Source: an uncultured Cohaesibacter sp.
GTDB taxonomy: Bacteria > Pseudomonadota > Alphaproteobacteria > Rhizobiales > Cohaesibacteraceae
Direction of reading: 5' to 3'
NCBI RefSeq assembly: GCF_963682185.1
Contig: NZ_OY821667.1
Coordinates: 2,294,001 to 2,358,000 of the forward strand
Length of the DNA stretch: 64,000 nt
The position numbers and the translations under genes were made by a program. Within the stretch, counting starts at the first letter, position 1. Every line of letters starts with the position of its first letter. Positions 1 to 8,897 of the stretch are shown in pieces. The notes beneath the pieces were generated by a model, which was not told where the DNA came from, ran no database searches, and worked only from the letters and a program-made list of their open reading frames with translations.

Positions 1-501
1 GCTTTGATTGACAATGTCGTCAATGGTCTTGGGCTTGGTGTAAAAACCCGGAACCGGCGGCATAATGATCGCACCACTGCGCGTTGCCTGATCCATTAGT
101 GCGATATGGCCCGCATGAAACGGTGTTTCCCTCAGCATCAGCACGAGCCTGCGGCGTTCCTTGAGGCAGACATCGGCGGCACGCGATATCAGATCTTCGG
201 CATAGCAGTTAGCAATGCCGCTCAAGGTCTTGACGGAACAGGGAGCCACCAGCATCCCTTCGCAGGAGAAAGAACCCGAAGCGATGGCCGCACCAATATC
301 CTTGTGGCTGTATGTTACGTCGGCCAAAGCACGAATTTCGTCGCCACTGATTTCAAGCCCCTCTTCCTGCGCGGTGCGCAGGGCCGATGGAGAGATGACC
401 AGATGCGTTTCCACGTCTTTCAGCCCCTTGAGCATTTGCAGCGCACGAACGCCGTAGATGGTACCGGAAGCACCGGTGATGGCGACGATCATTCTTTTCA
501 T
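1..501 (-). CDS. ubiX: UbiX-family flavin prenyltransferase, 3' end outside window
   Basis: UbiX enzymes join dimethylallyl phosphate to FMN and make the prenylated FMN cofactor needed by UbiD decarboxylases. The 167 visible codons begin MKRMIVAITGASG, with the GASG turn of the FMN-binding Rossmann-like fold, and continue through the family features APCSVKTLSGIA and IMPPVPGFYTKP. No stop is reached, so roughly the last 20-25 residues lie outside the window. The ATG overlaps the TGA of the upstream UbiD gene (ATGA), so the two are translationally coupled. The dedicated pairing suggests that this copy serves the neighbouring UbiD. It may not be the ubiquinone-pathway copy. The family call is secure and the pathway is open. 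Confidence 0.93.
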   Translation of the reverse strand, partial: MKRMIVAITGASGTIYGVRALQMLKGLKDVETHLVISPSALRTAQEEGLEISGDEIRALADVTYSHKDIGAAIASGSFSCEGMLVAPCSVKTLSGIANCYAEDLISRAADVCLKERRRLVLMLRETPFHAGHIALMDQATRSGAIIMPPVPGFYTKPKTIDDIVNQS

Positions 502-1943
502 GACTTGAAGTCCGGACGGATGGAATGAAGCAGAGCCCGCATGCGTTCGGTGACGTCTTCGGGAGGCAATGCCCTGTCATATCCCTGTCCACGGTCCCCG
601 GCTTTGCAGGTGGCGTCGTAGCCAACCTTGGTTACAAGGCCGTTGGTTTCCTGTGCTTCGGAGCGGTCGCCGGGCATGTCTTCGACAATGAGAATGTCCC
701 GCTCGGATTTCATGCGGTTGAGTTTGGCCAATTCTACCTGCTGCAGATCCCACGGATCGACATCGGAATCGACGACTGTTACATTCTTGATGATACTGAC
801 CGCACCCCAGCACAACGATATGGCGCGACGCGCCTGCCCCGGACGAGGGTTGTGCAACTGGATAACGACATTGTTCCGACCACTGCCGGTTGTCGTCACC
901 GCGACCTCGCCAACATTCTGCAGAACGCGGGACAGATTTGCCTTAAGGCTCGCCGCAATGGGAACGCCTGCAATATAGCTATGTTCCATGTGGTAACCGG
1001 GTTCAATGACCTGCAACATTGCATCGTCTCGGCAGGTCATGCAGCTGAATGTAACGAGAAAACCGTGACCGTAGTCTTCGTACATGCCGTGATATTCTGA
1101 AACAGGCCCTTCCTTGATCAGCTGATCGACATGAATGTGCCCTTCGAGAATGATTTCTGCTTCTGCCGGCACATCAAGGTTAAGTGTCTTGGCTTTTGCC
1201 AAGCGCACAGGCTCTCCCAGAAGTGCACCTGCATTGTGCAACTCGTCATCGCCCAGCCCCAGATAAAGGCATGCCGCCAACTGGATGACAGGATGCGCCC
1301 CAAGCACGACGGCTAGTTCAAGAGCCTCTCCACGGGCGGCAGCTTTCTGCGCCATAATGGCAAGGTGATGGTTGGGTGCGATACCGATCATCGCGGTCTC
1401 AGGTCCCAAAATTTTGAGCCGGGCGTAAGAGGCATTGCCCTCTCCGGTTTCGGGATCTTTTGCCACCATGAGACCGGCAGAAATATAGGGTCCGCTTTCT
1501 TTGGTGAAGAAGGTCGGAACCGGAAGGTTCGAGAAAATATTTTCCTTGATGACCGTCTGTTGAACGGGAGCATCATCTACCAGAACGGGAGCAACCGGTT
1601 TCTTGACAGAGTTTGTCAGTGTGCTGAGGATGTCCGAGACGGGTACTCCGAGAGCCAACGCAATGCGCTCCCGGCTGCTCAGAAGATTGCCAAAGACTGG
1701 AATGCCAAGGTCATCGACATTGTTCATGACAACAGCGGCGCGATCATCAACCAGCGACAGCAGTGATGATACTTCATAGTTGCTATTAACCTTTTCCTCG
1801 ATGACAAACAGTTCGTCCTGTTCATTCAGCGCAGCCAACATCGGGCGGCAGGATTGGGCACTTTTACCTGACTTTTCAATGGCAAATGGAATGCCCTTCT
1901 TGGGCTGACGCTTGGCATCGGAAGAAGAGGGTGCAGTTGTCAC
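498..1943 (-). CDS. UbiD-family prenyl-FMN-dependent decarboxylase
   Basis: UbiD-family enzymes reversibly decarboxylate aromatic, heteroaromatic or alpha,beta-unsaturated acids using prenyl-FMN. Visible family features are NASYARLKILGPE, the APNHHLAIMAQKA helix, VVLGAHPVIQLAA, the SEYHGMYEDYGHGF active-site segment and VVDSDVDPWDLQQVE near the C-terminus. I place the start at GTG 1943 because AAGGAG lies six bases upstream, giving 481 residues; a TTG at 1970 would add nine. It overlaps ubiX by four bases and diverges from a double LysR regulator. The residues resemble the decarboxylase group that handles phenolic or heterocyclic acids more than biosynthetic UbiD, but the substrate cannot be read from the sequence. 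Confidence 0.9.
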   Translation of the reverse strand: MTTAPSSSDAKRQPKKGIPFAIEKSGKSAQSCRPMLAALNEQDELFVIEEKVNSNYEVSSLLSLVDDRAAVVMNNVDDLGIPVFGNLLSSRERIALALGVPVSDILSTLTNSVKKPVAPVLVDDAPVQQTVIKENIFSNLPVPTFFTKESGPYISAGLMVAKDPETGEGNASYARLKILGPETAMIGIAPNHHLAIMAQKAAARGEALELAVVLGAHPVIQLAACLYLGLGDDELHNAGALLGEPVRLAKAKTLNLDVPAEAEIILEGHIHVDQLIKEGPVSEYHGMYEDYGHGFLVTFSCMTCRDDAMLQVIEPGYHMEHSYIAGVPIAASLKANLSRVLQNVGEVAVTTTGSGRNNVVIQLHNPRPGQARRAISLCWGAVSIIKNVTVVDSDVDPWDLQQVELAKLNRMKSERDILIVEDMPGDRSEAQETNGLVTKVGYDATCKAGDRGQGYDRALPPEDVTERMRALLHSIRPDFKS

Positions 1944-2134
1944 GCTAGGCTCCTTGGCATTTTCTATCAATCATATTGTCGATTATGCCCAGAGCGCTCG
2001 GAGAGGATAGCAGTCAAATTTCGAACCAGCCCATAACAAAAACAGAACGACTTCTCGCCCTAATTGGACGCGCGAAACAAAGCCATCAAAGGAGAAGTGA
2101 AAAGTCTGACCTCCCAGCAAAACCTATGGTTGCC

Positions 2135-2170
2135 CAATTATTATGCAATTAAATTTTCGCATAATATTTG
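2135..2170. promoter_or_regulatory. 36-bp dyad, probable operator between ubiD and the double LysR gene
   Basis: CAATTATTATGC at 2135-2146 and GCATAATATTTG at 2159-2170 are inverted repeats matching at 11 of 12 positions, with a 12-base AT-rich spacer. The dyad lies in the 263-base divergent region (1971-2233), about 65 bases before the LysR start and 190 before the UbiD start. LysR regulators usually bind dyads with an AT-rich centre in exactly this setting, so it is the best candidate for autoregulation and control of ubiDX. Binding is inferred. Confidence 0.6.
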
Positions 2171-2233
2171 ACCACTTTCGCCGATCTGTATAAATTTACG
2201 TAATAACCCGCCAAAGACTTTCGGAGCGTCTCA

Positions 2234-4156
2234 ATGGGCAACCATGTCCCAAGCATTGACTTCCGGCATCTCTCAAACTTCGTTCAGACCTGCCAGAGTC
2301 CCTCTGTTACCAGCGCAGCCAGCAAGCTCAATCTTGCCACATCTTCTCTCAGTTCCAGTCTGCGAACACTAGAAGAGCAGATCGAGATCAAGCTGTTCCG
2401 GCGCATTGGTCGCCATCTCTATTTGCTGCCAAGTGCTAACTGGCTGTTTCAATGGGCGCTGAAAATATTGCATGAGGAAGCTTATGCGCGGTCGATGACA
2501 CGATATCCCTCTGATCAGTTGCGTGTGATCTTGGTTGAATTCAGGCTGAAGGCATCCATCGGATTGGTTTCGAAAGCATTGGTTCGTGCCATTTCCGACA
2601 TGCGTCAAGCTCATCCGGATCTACGCATCGACTATCGCTTTGCGAATGAACCCGGATTCCACTGGATCACCTCGCAGGAACAGTTTCCCAATGCACGCAA
2701 ACCGAACATTGTTGTCGGTTACAAGTTGGATACCGAGACACTTTCGGGCGAAGTAAGCGCTGTCAAAACCTTGCTGGCGGATCACTGGGTCTCTGCGGGA
2801 GTGGCATTTGACGCTGACGAGGAAAGCGACTGGGCCCTTTCCTCCGCAGAAACTCTATCAGTGATGAATCTGGGAGAGCAATTGATCGCATCTCTCGTTG
2901 CTGACGCAGAGATCAATGGCTATAAACATCGCCTTCGCTTTCTCGATGATCGGCCGATCACCCTGCCTACCCTGATCACCGAAAATCCCGGCACGCGCTT
3001 CATTCTTCCCAAGAGCATGCTGACGAAACGTCTCGGCATGAGCGGTGTTGCGGTGCAACCCATCAGTCCGACCCTGTCCGCCGATATTCAATATTGCGTT
3101 AATCGAGAAAATGACCCCGCGATCGACGACTTTATCGAAGCTATGCGTTGGCATCTGGCCAATCCGGACGACGGTATCATCTTTCAGCCCCAGATGACCT
3201 ACCGCGAATTGCGCTATTTCAATCAGACCATCAAGTGCGGAAGTATCGCGGCTGCCTCCCGCGCCGAACAGGTCGCTCAGCCCGCTATGTCCACTCAAAT
3301 TCGCAAGTTGGAAAATGTGATGCAGGGTCGACTCTTCGTTCGTCAGAGCAGCGGGCTTGAACCAACCGAGCTGGGAGACAGGCTGCGCCGTCATGCCCAA
3401 TTGGTCGAGAATGGCGTTAATCGTCTGTTTCTCGAACGCCAGAATATTGCCAGCGACACACAGAACCGCTTGACGATCGGGTTGTTACCAAGTTCTGGGC
3501 ACGACAGTCTCATGACCGAGAGTGTCGCCCGCGCATTGACGCGCTTTCTGAAAGACCATCCGCATTGCCAGTTGAACATCATCGAAGGGTCGACAAGCGA
3601 GTTGCACCAAGACGTCAGCAACAGGGCTTTGAATTTCGCCATAGTCGGTAATGCCCAGCCGCAGATGGCCAGAATCAGCATTGGCAAAAGCGAGAAACTG
3701 TCCCTTGTAGCAAACGCATCTCTAGGATTGCAGACCAGAAAGCGGATCTCGCTATCAGAGATGTCAGAATTGCCTCTCATTCTGGCTCCTCGCAGCCTAT
3801 CCATGCATGCTGACGCGATTCAGGAGGCTGTATTGCACAAGCTTTCCTTGAAGTCGGTCATGGAAATCGGATCGGTGCCGCTTTTAATCGCCCTGCTGCG
3901 TCAGGCACCGCTCTGCACCATTTTGCCCGTTTCTGCGGTACGTGCCGATTTGATCAACGGAACAGTTACAGCCACCCCCATTGTCGAGGAATTCAGCCTG
4001 CGCCAACTGATGCTGATTTATTCAACCGAGCGCACCTTGTCCAACCTGGAACGCTCGCTCATCAGCTTTCTGAAGGACGCGTTCCGAGAACGCTCCGATC
4101 ACTTTGTGCAGCGCTCAGATCAGGCCCCCAATTCCGCGATGGAGGACACCTTGTAA
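2234..4156 (+). CDS. Tandem double LysR-type transcriptional regulator
   Basis: This 640-residue protein contains two full LysR units in one chain. Unit 1 has a winged helix-turn-helix at about residues 9-68 (RHLSNFVQTCQ, then AASKLNLATSSLSSSLRTLE) and a periplasmic-binding-protein-like effector domain to about 310. Unit 2 restarts at residue 321 (MTYRELRYFNQTIKCGS, then AASRAEQVAQPAMSTQIRKLE) with a second effector domain at about 410-615. Ordinary LysR proteins have about 300 residues and one unit. There is no stop or start between the units, so this is a real fusion or intragenic duplication. It diverges from ubiDX and precedes two ABC transporter operons, which it probably regulates. Confidence 0.92.
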   Translation: MGNHVPSIDFRHLSNFVQTCQSPSVTSAASKLNLATSSLSSSLRTLEEQIEIKLFRRIGRHLYLLPSANWLFQWALKILHEEAYARSMTRYPSDQLRVILVEFRLKASIGLVSKALVRAISDMRQAHPDLRIDYRFANEPGFHWITSQEQFPNARKPNIVVGYKLDTETLSGEVSAVKTLLADHWVSAGVAFDADEESDWALSSAETLSVMNLGEQLIASLVADAEINGYKHRLRFLDDRPITLPTLITENPGTRFILPKSMLTKRLGMSGVAVQPISPTLSADIQYCVNRENDPAIDDFIEAMRWHLANPDDGIIFQPQMTYRELRYFNQTIKCGSIAAASRAEQVAQPAMSTQIRKLENVMQGRLFVRQSSGLEPTELGDRLRRHAQLVENGVNRLFLERQNIASDTQNRLTIGLLPSSGHDSLMTESVARALTRFLKDHPHCQLNIIEGSTSELHQDVSNRALNFAIVGNAQPQMARISIGKSEKLSLVANASLGLQTRKRISLSEMSELPLILAPRSLSMHADAIQEAVLHKLSLKSVMEIGSVPLLIALLRQAPLCTILPVSAVRADLINGTVTATPIVEEFSLRQLMLIYSTERTLSNLERSLISFLKDAFRERSDHFVQRSDQAPNSAMEDTL

Positions 4157-4296
4157 TTTTGAACGGCCCGATATCCTGAGTTGTATCATTCGGAATTTGA
4201 TATTTCCCACTTCACTTTTTCCGATATTTTCTCCCGCCATTTTAGGTCGTTTACTTAAGTCATCTGTCAAGCCAGACAGAACACGAGCAATAAGGG

Positions 4297-4310
4297 GCAG
4301 ACGCGTCTGC
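4297..4310. promoter_or_regulatory. 14-bp perfect palindrome upstream of the first ABC operon
   Basis: GCAGACGCGTCTGC is a perfect palindrome 92 bases before the binding-protein start, in the 245-base gap 4157-4401. It may be an operator or a short hairpin. There is no T tract, so it is unlikely to terminate the LysR transcript. The rest of the gap is AT-rich near 4190-4250 and shows nothing else I can assign. Confidence 0.3.
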
Positions 4311-4401
4311 GCTAGCCCGATCACCTGAGAAAACAATAAATGCTCGAGAGTCATTCTGGCGATCTGAACAGACCACGGGAACAGTTAGAAAGGGTTACGC
4401 A

Positions 4402-5509
4402 ATGAATGGATCCAAGCCTTCAGTGGGATTCCAGAATTACCTACGTACCGCTGCAAAATTGAGTTTGCGCCTCAACAGCGCTCTTTTGGCAACGGTTTTT
4501 GCGACCGGCTTCATCGCTTCTGCTGAAGCCCAAGGACGCACCGGCCAAACCGGAAAAGCTGGTCATGAACGTCTGGGGTGGCCCGTTTGAGGCCTGCATC
4601 AGCACCTATTCGGCCAAACCGTTCGAGAAAGACACCGGCATCAAGGTCGAACTGCTCACCAAGGCTCCACCGCTTGCCAAATTGCAGGCAGAAGGAGACA
4701 GCCCGGAAGTCGACATTCTGATCGGCGGATCGGTCCAGCGCAAGATTGCTGAAGCACAGGGCCTGATTGTCGATATGGATGCAGACAATATCCCCGAGCT
4801 AAAAGACATTTATGACATGGCGAAATATCCCAATGGGGTCGTCGTCAACTTCTCCTCGCTTGGCCTTGCCTACGACACCACCAAGTGGGACACGCCACCA
4901 ACCTCATGGTTCGACCTGGTTTCCGCAGACACGCCAGGCAAGATCGTGGTCCGTCAGCCCGATGCGCAGAACACGGTTGCATGGATGGCGATCATGGCCA
5001 AGGAGCTGAATGGCGACTGGCCAACGACCATCGATGAATACAAGAAGGTCGGAGAACTGCTCAGCGAGAATATGAAACCTCGTCTTGCCGTGATCGCGAC
5101 CAACACCGCCACCACACGCGCAGCCTTCACCGACGCTGGCGTTTCTCTTGGCGTATGGACAGATACGCAGGTTTCCAACTTTGCCAAAGCCTCCGGATTG
5201 CCAATCGCCTTTGCCGCACCGAAAGAAGGTGCGACCATGATTGACTCGACCGCGATGATCACCAAAACCCCGAATAAATACTGGGCGGAAAAGCTGATCG
5301 GCTACATTCTTAGCCATGATGCTCAAAAGGGCTGTGCGGAGACCGGGTTCTATGCCCCCTCCAACTCAACCGTCGTGCTTGGTGACGAATTGGTCGGCAA
5401 AGTGACCTTTGGCAAAGAAGCCATTGGCAATCTGGTCAGCATCCCCTGGGACAAACTCAATCCTATCAATCAGGACATCGCCGAGCTTTTCTACGCTTCG
5501 GTCCAATAA
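4402..5509 (+). CDS. PotD-type ABC transporter substrate-binding protein, signal peptide frameshifted
   Basis: This is the periplasmic binding protein of an importer in the spermidine/putrescine/iron/thiamine class. The mature part reads VMNVWGGPFEACISTYSAKP and ends YASVQ at 5509. A convincing signal peptide starts at ATG 4402 (core LNSALLATVFATGFIASAEA) but lies in a different frame. Frame one runs into a stop at 4590, and the mature protein needs a +1 shift near 4530-4534 at GAAGCCCAAGG. Dropping one C of the CCC run restores AEA followed by KDAPAKPEK. The alternative TTG start at 4499 gives a protein without a signal peptide. It is either a recent indel or a base error; the operon behind it is intact. 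Confidence 0.8.
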
Positions 5510-5594
5510 GTCAATTCCCCGCAGAAGATGCAGGGCAGCCCACAGGGCTGCTCTGCCCCTTTTGTCTTACAAAAGCCAAATCAGGATTTTCGAG

Positions 5595-6698
5595 TTGAGC
5601 ACCCTATCCAGTACAGCCAGCAAAGTTGACCCTCATCAGACAGCAGCCATCGAGCTCAGAGATATCAGTTTCTCGTATGATGGTGAACGCACTATCCTCA
5701 ATCGACTGTATTTGCATATCCTGCCTGGCGAGTTCTTTTCCCTCATCGGCCCGAGCGGTTGCGGCAAAACAACCATCCTTAGCCTCGTATCGGGCCTCAT
5801 GACGCCGGACTCCGGCCAAATTCTTATCGGTGACAAAGATGTCACCACAATGCCGACCCACAAGCGCGACATCGGAGTTGTCTTTCAGAATTACGCTCTT
5901 TTTCCGCATATGACCGTTTTCGAGAATGTCGGATACGGTTTGAAAATGCGCGGCGTATCGGCAGCGGAGCGCAAGGACATTGTCGAAGACGCGCTCGAGA
6001 TGGTTGGCATGGGTGCTATGATGAAGCGCTTCCCCGGAGAGCTTTCCGGAGGCCAGCAGCAGCGCATCGGCCTTGCCCGTGCCGTTGCCTCCCGTCCGCG
6101 CGTGATGTTGCTAGACGAGCCACTCTCCAACCTCGATGCCAAATTGCGCGAGCAGATGTGCATCGAGATTTCCGACCTCCAGCGCCGCCTCGGCATGACC
6201 ATGCTTTATGTCACGCATGATCAGGGCGAAGCGATGGCCATGTCCAGCCGTCTGGCCATCATGAATGGTGGTGTTGTCGAAGAACTGGGCGCTCCTCATA
6301 GCGTCTATGAGAAACCCAAAAGTCATTTCGGAGCGCAATTTCTCGGTAACGTCAATCTGTTCAAGGCATCCGCGAACAAGAAGGGATATCGGCTTACAGA
6401 AAACATAACCCTCGCCGCAGCCAGCCTCGTAGACGCAGACACAGAAGTGACGGTCATGGTGCGCCCGGAGGCCATTCTGCTCGATGCACCAGCAGACAGC
6501 GCCAACCGGTTCGAGGCAACAGTCACCCGATGCGTCTATCGTGGGGGCTATGACGAATTGACGCTCGCCATTCCGGGCATTCAGCAAGAAGTACTGGCAA
6601 CCGCCTACGGCAAGCGCGGATACGCAGCAGACGACAAACTGTTTTGCGCCATTCCGCCAGAAAGCATCCATATTCTGGAGGCGAATGAGAAATCATGA
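5595..6698 (+). CDS. PotA-type ABC transporter ATP-binding protein
   Basis: This is the cytoplasmic ATPase that powers the importer. Walker A is GPSGCGKTT, the Q loop lies in VVFQNYALFPH, the signature is LSGGQQQR, Walker B is VMLLDEPLSNLD and the H loop is YVTHDQ. A C-terminal TOBE-like regulatory region follows (about residues 275-360, VMVRPEAILL). The frame is open well upstream, but TTG 5595 preceded by AGGA gives 367 residues, the usual PotA length. The end overlaps the next permease start by four bases (ATGA at 6695-6698), as expected in a coupled operon. Confidence 0.92.
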   Translation: MSTLSSTASKVDPHQTAAIELRDISFSYDGERTILNRLYLHILPGEFFSLIGPSGCGKTTILSLVSGLMTPDSGQILIGDKDVTTMPTHKRDIGVVFQNYALFPHMTVFENVGYGLKMRGVSAAERKDIVEDALEMVGMGAMMKRFPGELSGGQQQRIGLARAVASRPRVMLLDEPLSNLDAKLREQMCIEISDLQRRLGMTMLYVTHDQGEAMAMSSRLAIMNGGVVEELGAPHSVYEKPKSHFGAQFLGNVNLFKASANKKGYRLTENITLAAASLVDADTEVTVMVRPEAILLDAPADSANRFEATVTRCVYRGGYDELTLAIPGIQQEVLATAYGKRGYAADDKLFCAIPPESIHILEANEKS

Positions 6699-7582
6699 GC
6701 GCTGCCATCCGTCACAAGAAAAAGTCTCGCCTGTTTGCTTCCTCCCCCCTGTGGAGCCTGCCCGGGCTACCTATGGCCTTGGTGTTCGGCGCCAGTCTTG
6801 TCTTTCTCGTCGTTATCAGCTTTTTCAAGCCTTCGGTCTTGTCTCTGTTCGAACCTGCAATTTCGATGCAGAACTATGTCAAGGCCTTCACCTCGCCTCT
6901 CTATACCAAGGCCATCTGGCTCAGCGTGCTCTATGCGGTAATAGCGACCCCTATTGCTGCCCTCATAGCCTACCCGATGGCCTTTTACATCGCCCGATTT
7001 GCCGGACGGTACAAAGGGTTTTTCATCGCCATTATCGTATCCGTCTTTCTGGTTACCTTCGTGGTCAAGATTTTCGCCTGGCAGATTTTGCTGCAACAGA
7101 ATGGCCCTATTGCACAGTTTTTCTATGCAATCGGTATCACCAGTGAGCCGGAATCTCTGGTGGGCACGGCAACCGGCGTGATCATCGGGCTTATCTATGC
7201 GCCGCTGCCCTACATGATCCTTGCGATGCTTGCTTCGATCGAAGGACTGCCGCGCAATCTGGAACACGCATCCGCTGTATGTGGCGCGTCACCTCTCAAG
7301 ACCTTTCTCACGGTAACTCTGCCGCTTTCCATGCCAGGCGTCGTCACGTCGCTGTTGTTCGGCTTCGCGCTCAATGTGGCCGCCTATATCGTTCCAGCGA
7401 TGTTAGGTGCGGGCAAGATTTCCATGTCTGGGCTGGTCATCCAGCGCGTATCGGTCGGCTTTGGTTCTATCGGTGGTAACTGGCCGCTGGCTGCGGCTCT
7501 GTCCGTCCAGTTGCTCGTCATCAGCATGGCCTTTTCGACCATTCTACTCAAACTCTTTACCGGCAGGAGGTGGCGTCGATGA
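6695..7582 (+). CDS. PotB-type ABC transporter permease
   Basis: This is an inner-membrane permease of 295 residues with about six hydrophobic segments, beginning MALVFGASLVFLVVISFF after a basic N-terminus. The coupling motif that docks on the ATPase is around EHASAVCGASPLKTFLTVTL, the EAA loop of binding-protein-dependent permeases. The start overlaps the ATPase stop and the end overlaps the next permease start. It is probably paired with the following gene as a heterodimer. Confidence 0.9.
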   Translation: MSAAIRHKKKSRLFASSPLWSLPGLPMALVFGASLVFLVVISFFKPSVLSLFEPAISMQNYVKAFTSPLYTKAIWLSVLYAVIATPIAALIAYPMAFYIARFAGRYKGFFIAIIVSVFLVTFVVKIFAWQILLQQNGPIAQFFYAIGITSEPESLVGTATGVIIGLIYAPLPYMILAMLASIEGLPRNLEHASAVCGASPLKTFLTVTLPLSMPGVVTSLLFGFALNVAAYIVPAMLGAGKISMSGLVIQRVSVGFGSIGGNWPLAAALSVQLLVISMAFSTILLKLFTGRRWRR

Positions 7583-8421
7583 ATGCCCCGATCAAAAGCA
7601 AGGACAGTGCTATGACGCCGGGCAGGCTCATCCTGACCATCATATTCGCGCTAGGTCTCATCTTCATGATCGCCCCCATCATCGTGGTTGTTGCGACGTC
7701 CTTCACCCGTGGAGGCATCATTTCGTTTCCTCCGCAAGGGCTGGGCTTGCGATGGTATCACGCGGCGATGGCCCGAACAGACTTCATCTCGGCGCTCGGC
7801 ACCAGCGTTCTCCTTGCGATCACCGTCAGTGCCTTCACGCTTGTAGTAGGCATTCTCGTCACATTGCCAATTGTTCGAGGCCGGTTCCGCGGACAAAAGC
7901 TGCTTGAAAATTATGTGCTGTTGCCGTTGTTTGTCCCCAATGTGGTCATCGGTTTTGCAGCACTGCCGATCATCAGCTATCTGGGACTGCTCGGCACGAT
8001 GACTGCAGTGTTCGTCGTCTATGCGATTGTCATCCTGCCCTTTGTGGTACGCAGCCTGATAGGCTCGTTCCTGAGTGCCGACATGTCGCTTGAAAACGCT
8101 GCCCAGGTTTTCGGAGCCAACCCGATGCGGGCCTTTTTCGACACCACCCTGCAACTCTCCATCAGAGGCATCTTTGCGGCAAGCATCTTTGCAGTGGTTT
8201 CGGTGATGGACGAAGCGGTGATCATCAACTTTATCGGCGGCAACGATGTGGTCACCTTCCCGATGCGCTTTTTTTCCTATCTATCAGAAACCTATGACCC
8301 GATCGCCTCGGTCTTCGCCACCATCATGATCGTTGCCACAACAGCAATCATGCTGGTCCTCAACAAATTGATGAATTTCGACCAGTTGGCGCGAAATCTC
8401 GGAATGCAGAAACAGAAATAA
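7579..8421 (+). CDS. PotC-type ABC transporter permease
   Basis: This second inner-membrane permease has 280 residues. Its ATG at 7579 overlaps the TGA of the first permease and follows AGGAGG at 7565-7570; a GTG at 7570 would add three residues but lies inside that Shine-Dalgarno. Hydrophobic segments include LILTIIFALGLIFMIAPIIV, and the EAA-type loop reads ENAAQVFGANPMRAFFDTTL. It completes a PotD-PotA-PotB-PotC set and is followed after 27 bases by the cyclophilin-like gene. Confidence 0.9.
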   Translation: MNAPIKSKDSAMTPGRLILTIIFALGLIFMIAPIIVVVATSFTRGGIISFPPQGLGLRWYHAAMARTDFISALGTSVLLAITVSAFTLVVGILVTLPIVRGRFRGQKLLENYVLLPLFVPNVVIGFAALPIISYLGLLGTMTAVFVVYAIVILPFVVRSLIGSFLSADMSLENAAQVFGANPMRAFFDTTLQLSIRGIFAASIFAVVSVMDEAVIINFIGGNDVVTFPMRFFSYLSETYDPIASVFATIMIVATTAIMLVLNKLMNFDQLARNLGMQKQK

Positions 8422-8448
8422 CCAAACCAGCAAATTTGGAAATATGCC

Positions 8449-8880
8449 ATGACACAGAACCCCAAGCAGGACCTGAGCCTTGTCGTCGAGGATCTCGACA
8501 TAAACATCAGGATCGCCCTTGAAACAGAACGCAACCCTGAGCTTGTCGAAGCTATTGCCACCCAATTGCCGCTCACCAGCCCCATGGGCCATGTGGTCAT
8601 CTCGGGCGAAGGCATCTGGATGCCGACACGCCTCGTTTATCTGAGTCAGCCGAAAATGGTCCAGCGCCAGAAGGGCTCGGTCTATCTCAATGCCCCCGGT
8701 CAGTCGATCTGCATCACCTACGGCATCATCACGGAAACTGCGGTGGTCAACCAGTTCGGGGCCATTCCGGAGGATGACTTCCCGGCGCTTGAAAAGCTGG
8801 GACAGGCCGTATGGAAACTGACTGTCGAGCAGCCACGTCGCGTGCCTGTCATTGCAAAACTCGACTGGATCAAAAGCTGA
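8449..8880 (+). CDS. Cyclophilin-like domain protein (DUF3830-like), cucumopine-synthase-related
   Basis: This is a 143-residue soluble protein with no signal peptide. Residues about 20-140 form a single domain: RNPELVEAIATQLPL, then MGHVVISGEGIWMP, then GSVYLNAPGQSICITYG and a C-terminal helix ALEKLGQAVWKLTVEQ. The same ordered motifs recur in the C-terminal half of the fused gene at 12324-13274. From memory, this is the small cyclophilin-like beta-barrel of DUF3830/TM1367 proteins, also described as one half of cucumopine synthase. The next gene, 17 bases on, encodes the partner helical domain. A role in making, breaking or binding the transported compound is inferred. Confidence 0.7.
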   Translation: MTQNPKQDLSLVVEDLDINIRIALETERNPELVEAIATQLPLTSPMGHVVISGEGIWMPTRLVYLSQPKMVQRQKGSVYLNAPGQSICITYGIITETAVVNQFGAIPEDDFPALEKLGQAVWKLTVEQPRRVPVIAKLDWIKS

Positions 8881-8897
8881 GAGTGAGGAAAAAGATC

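Noticed and set aside
4480-4600. Programmed frameshift in the binding-protein gene
   Set aside because: No known slippery site or stimulatory structure is evident; an indel or base error is simpler.
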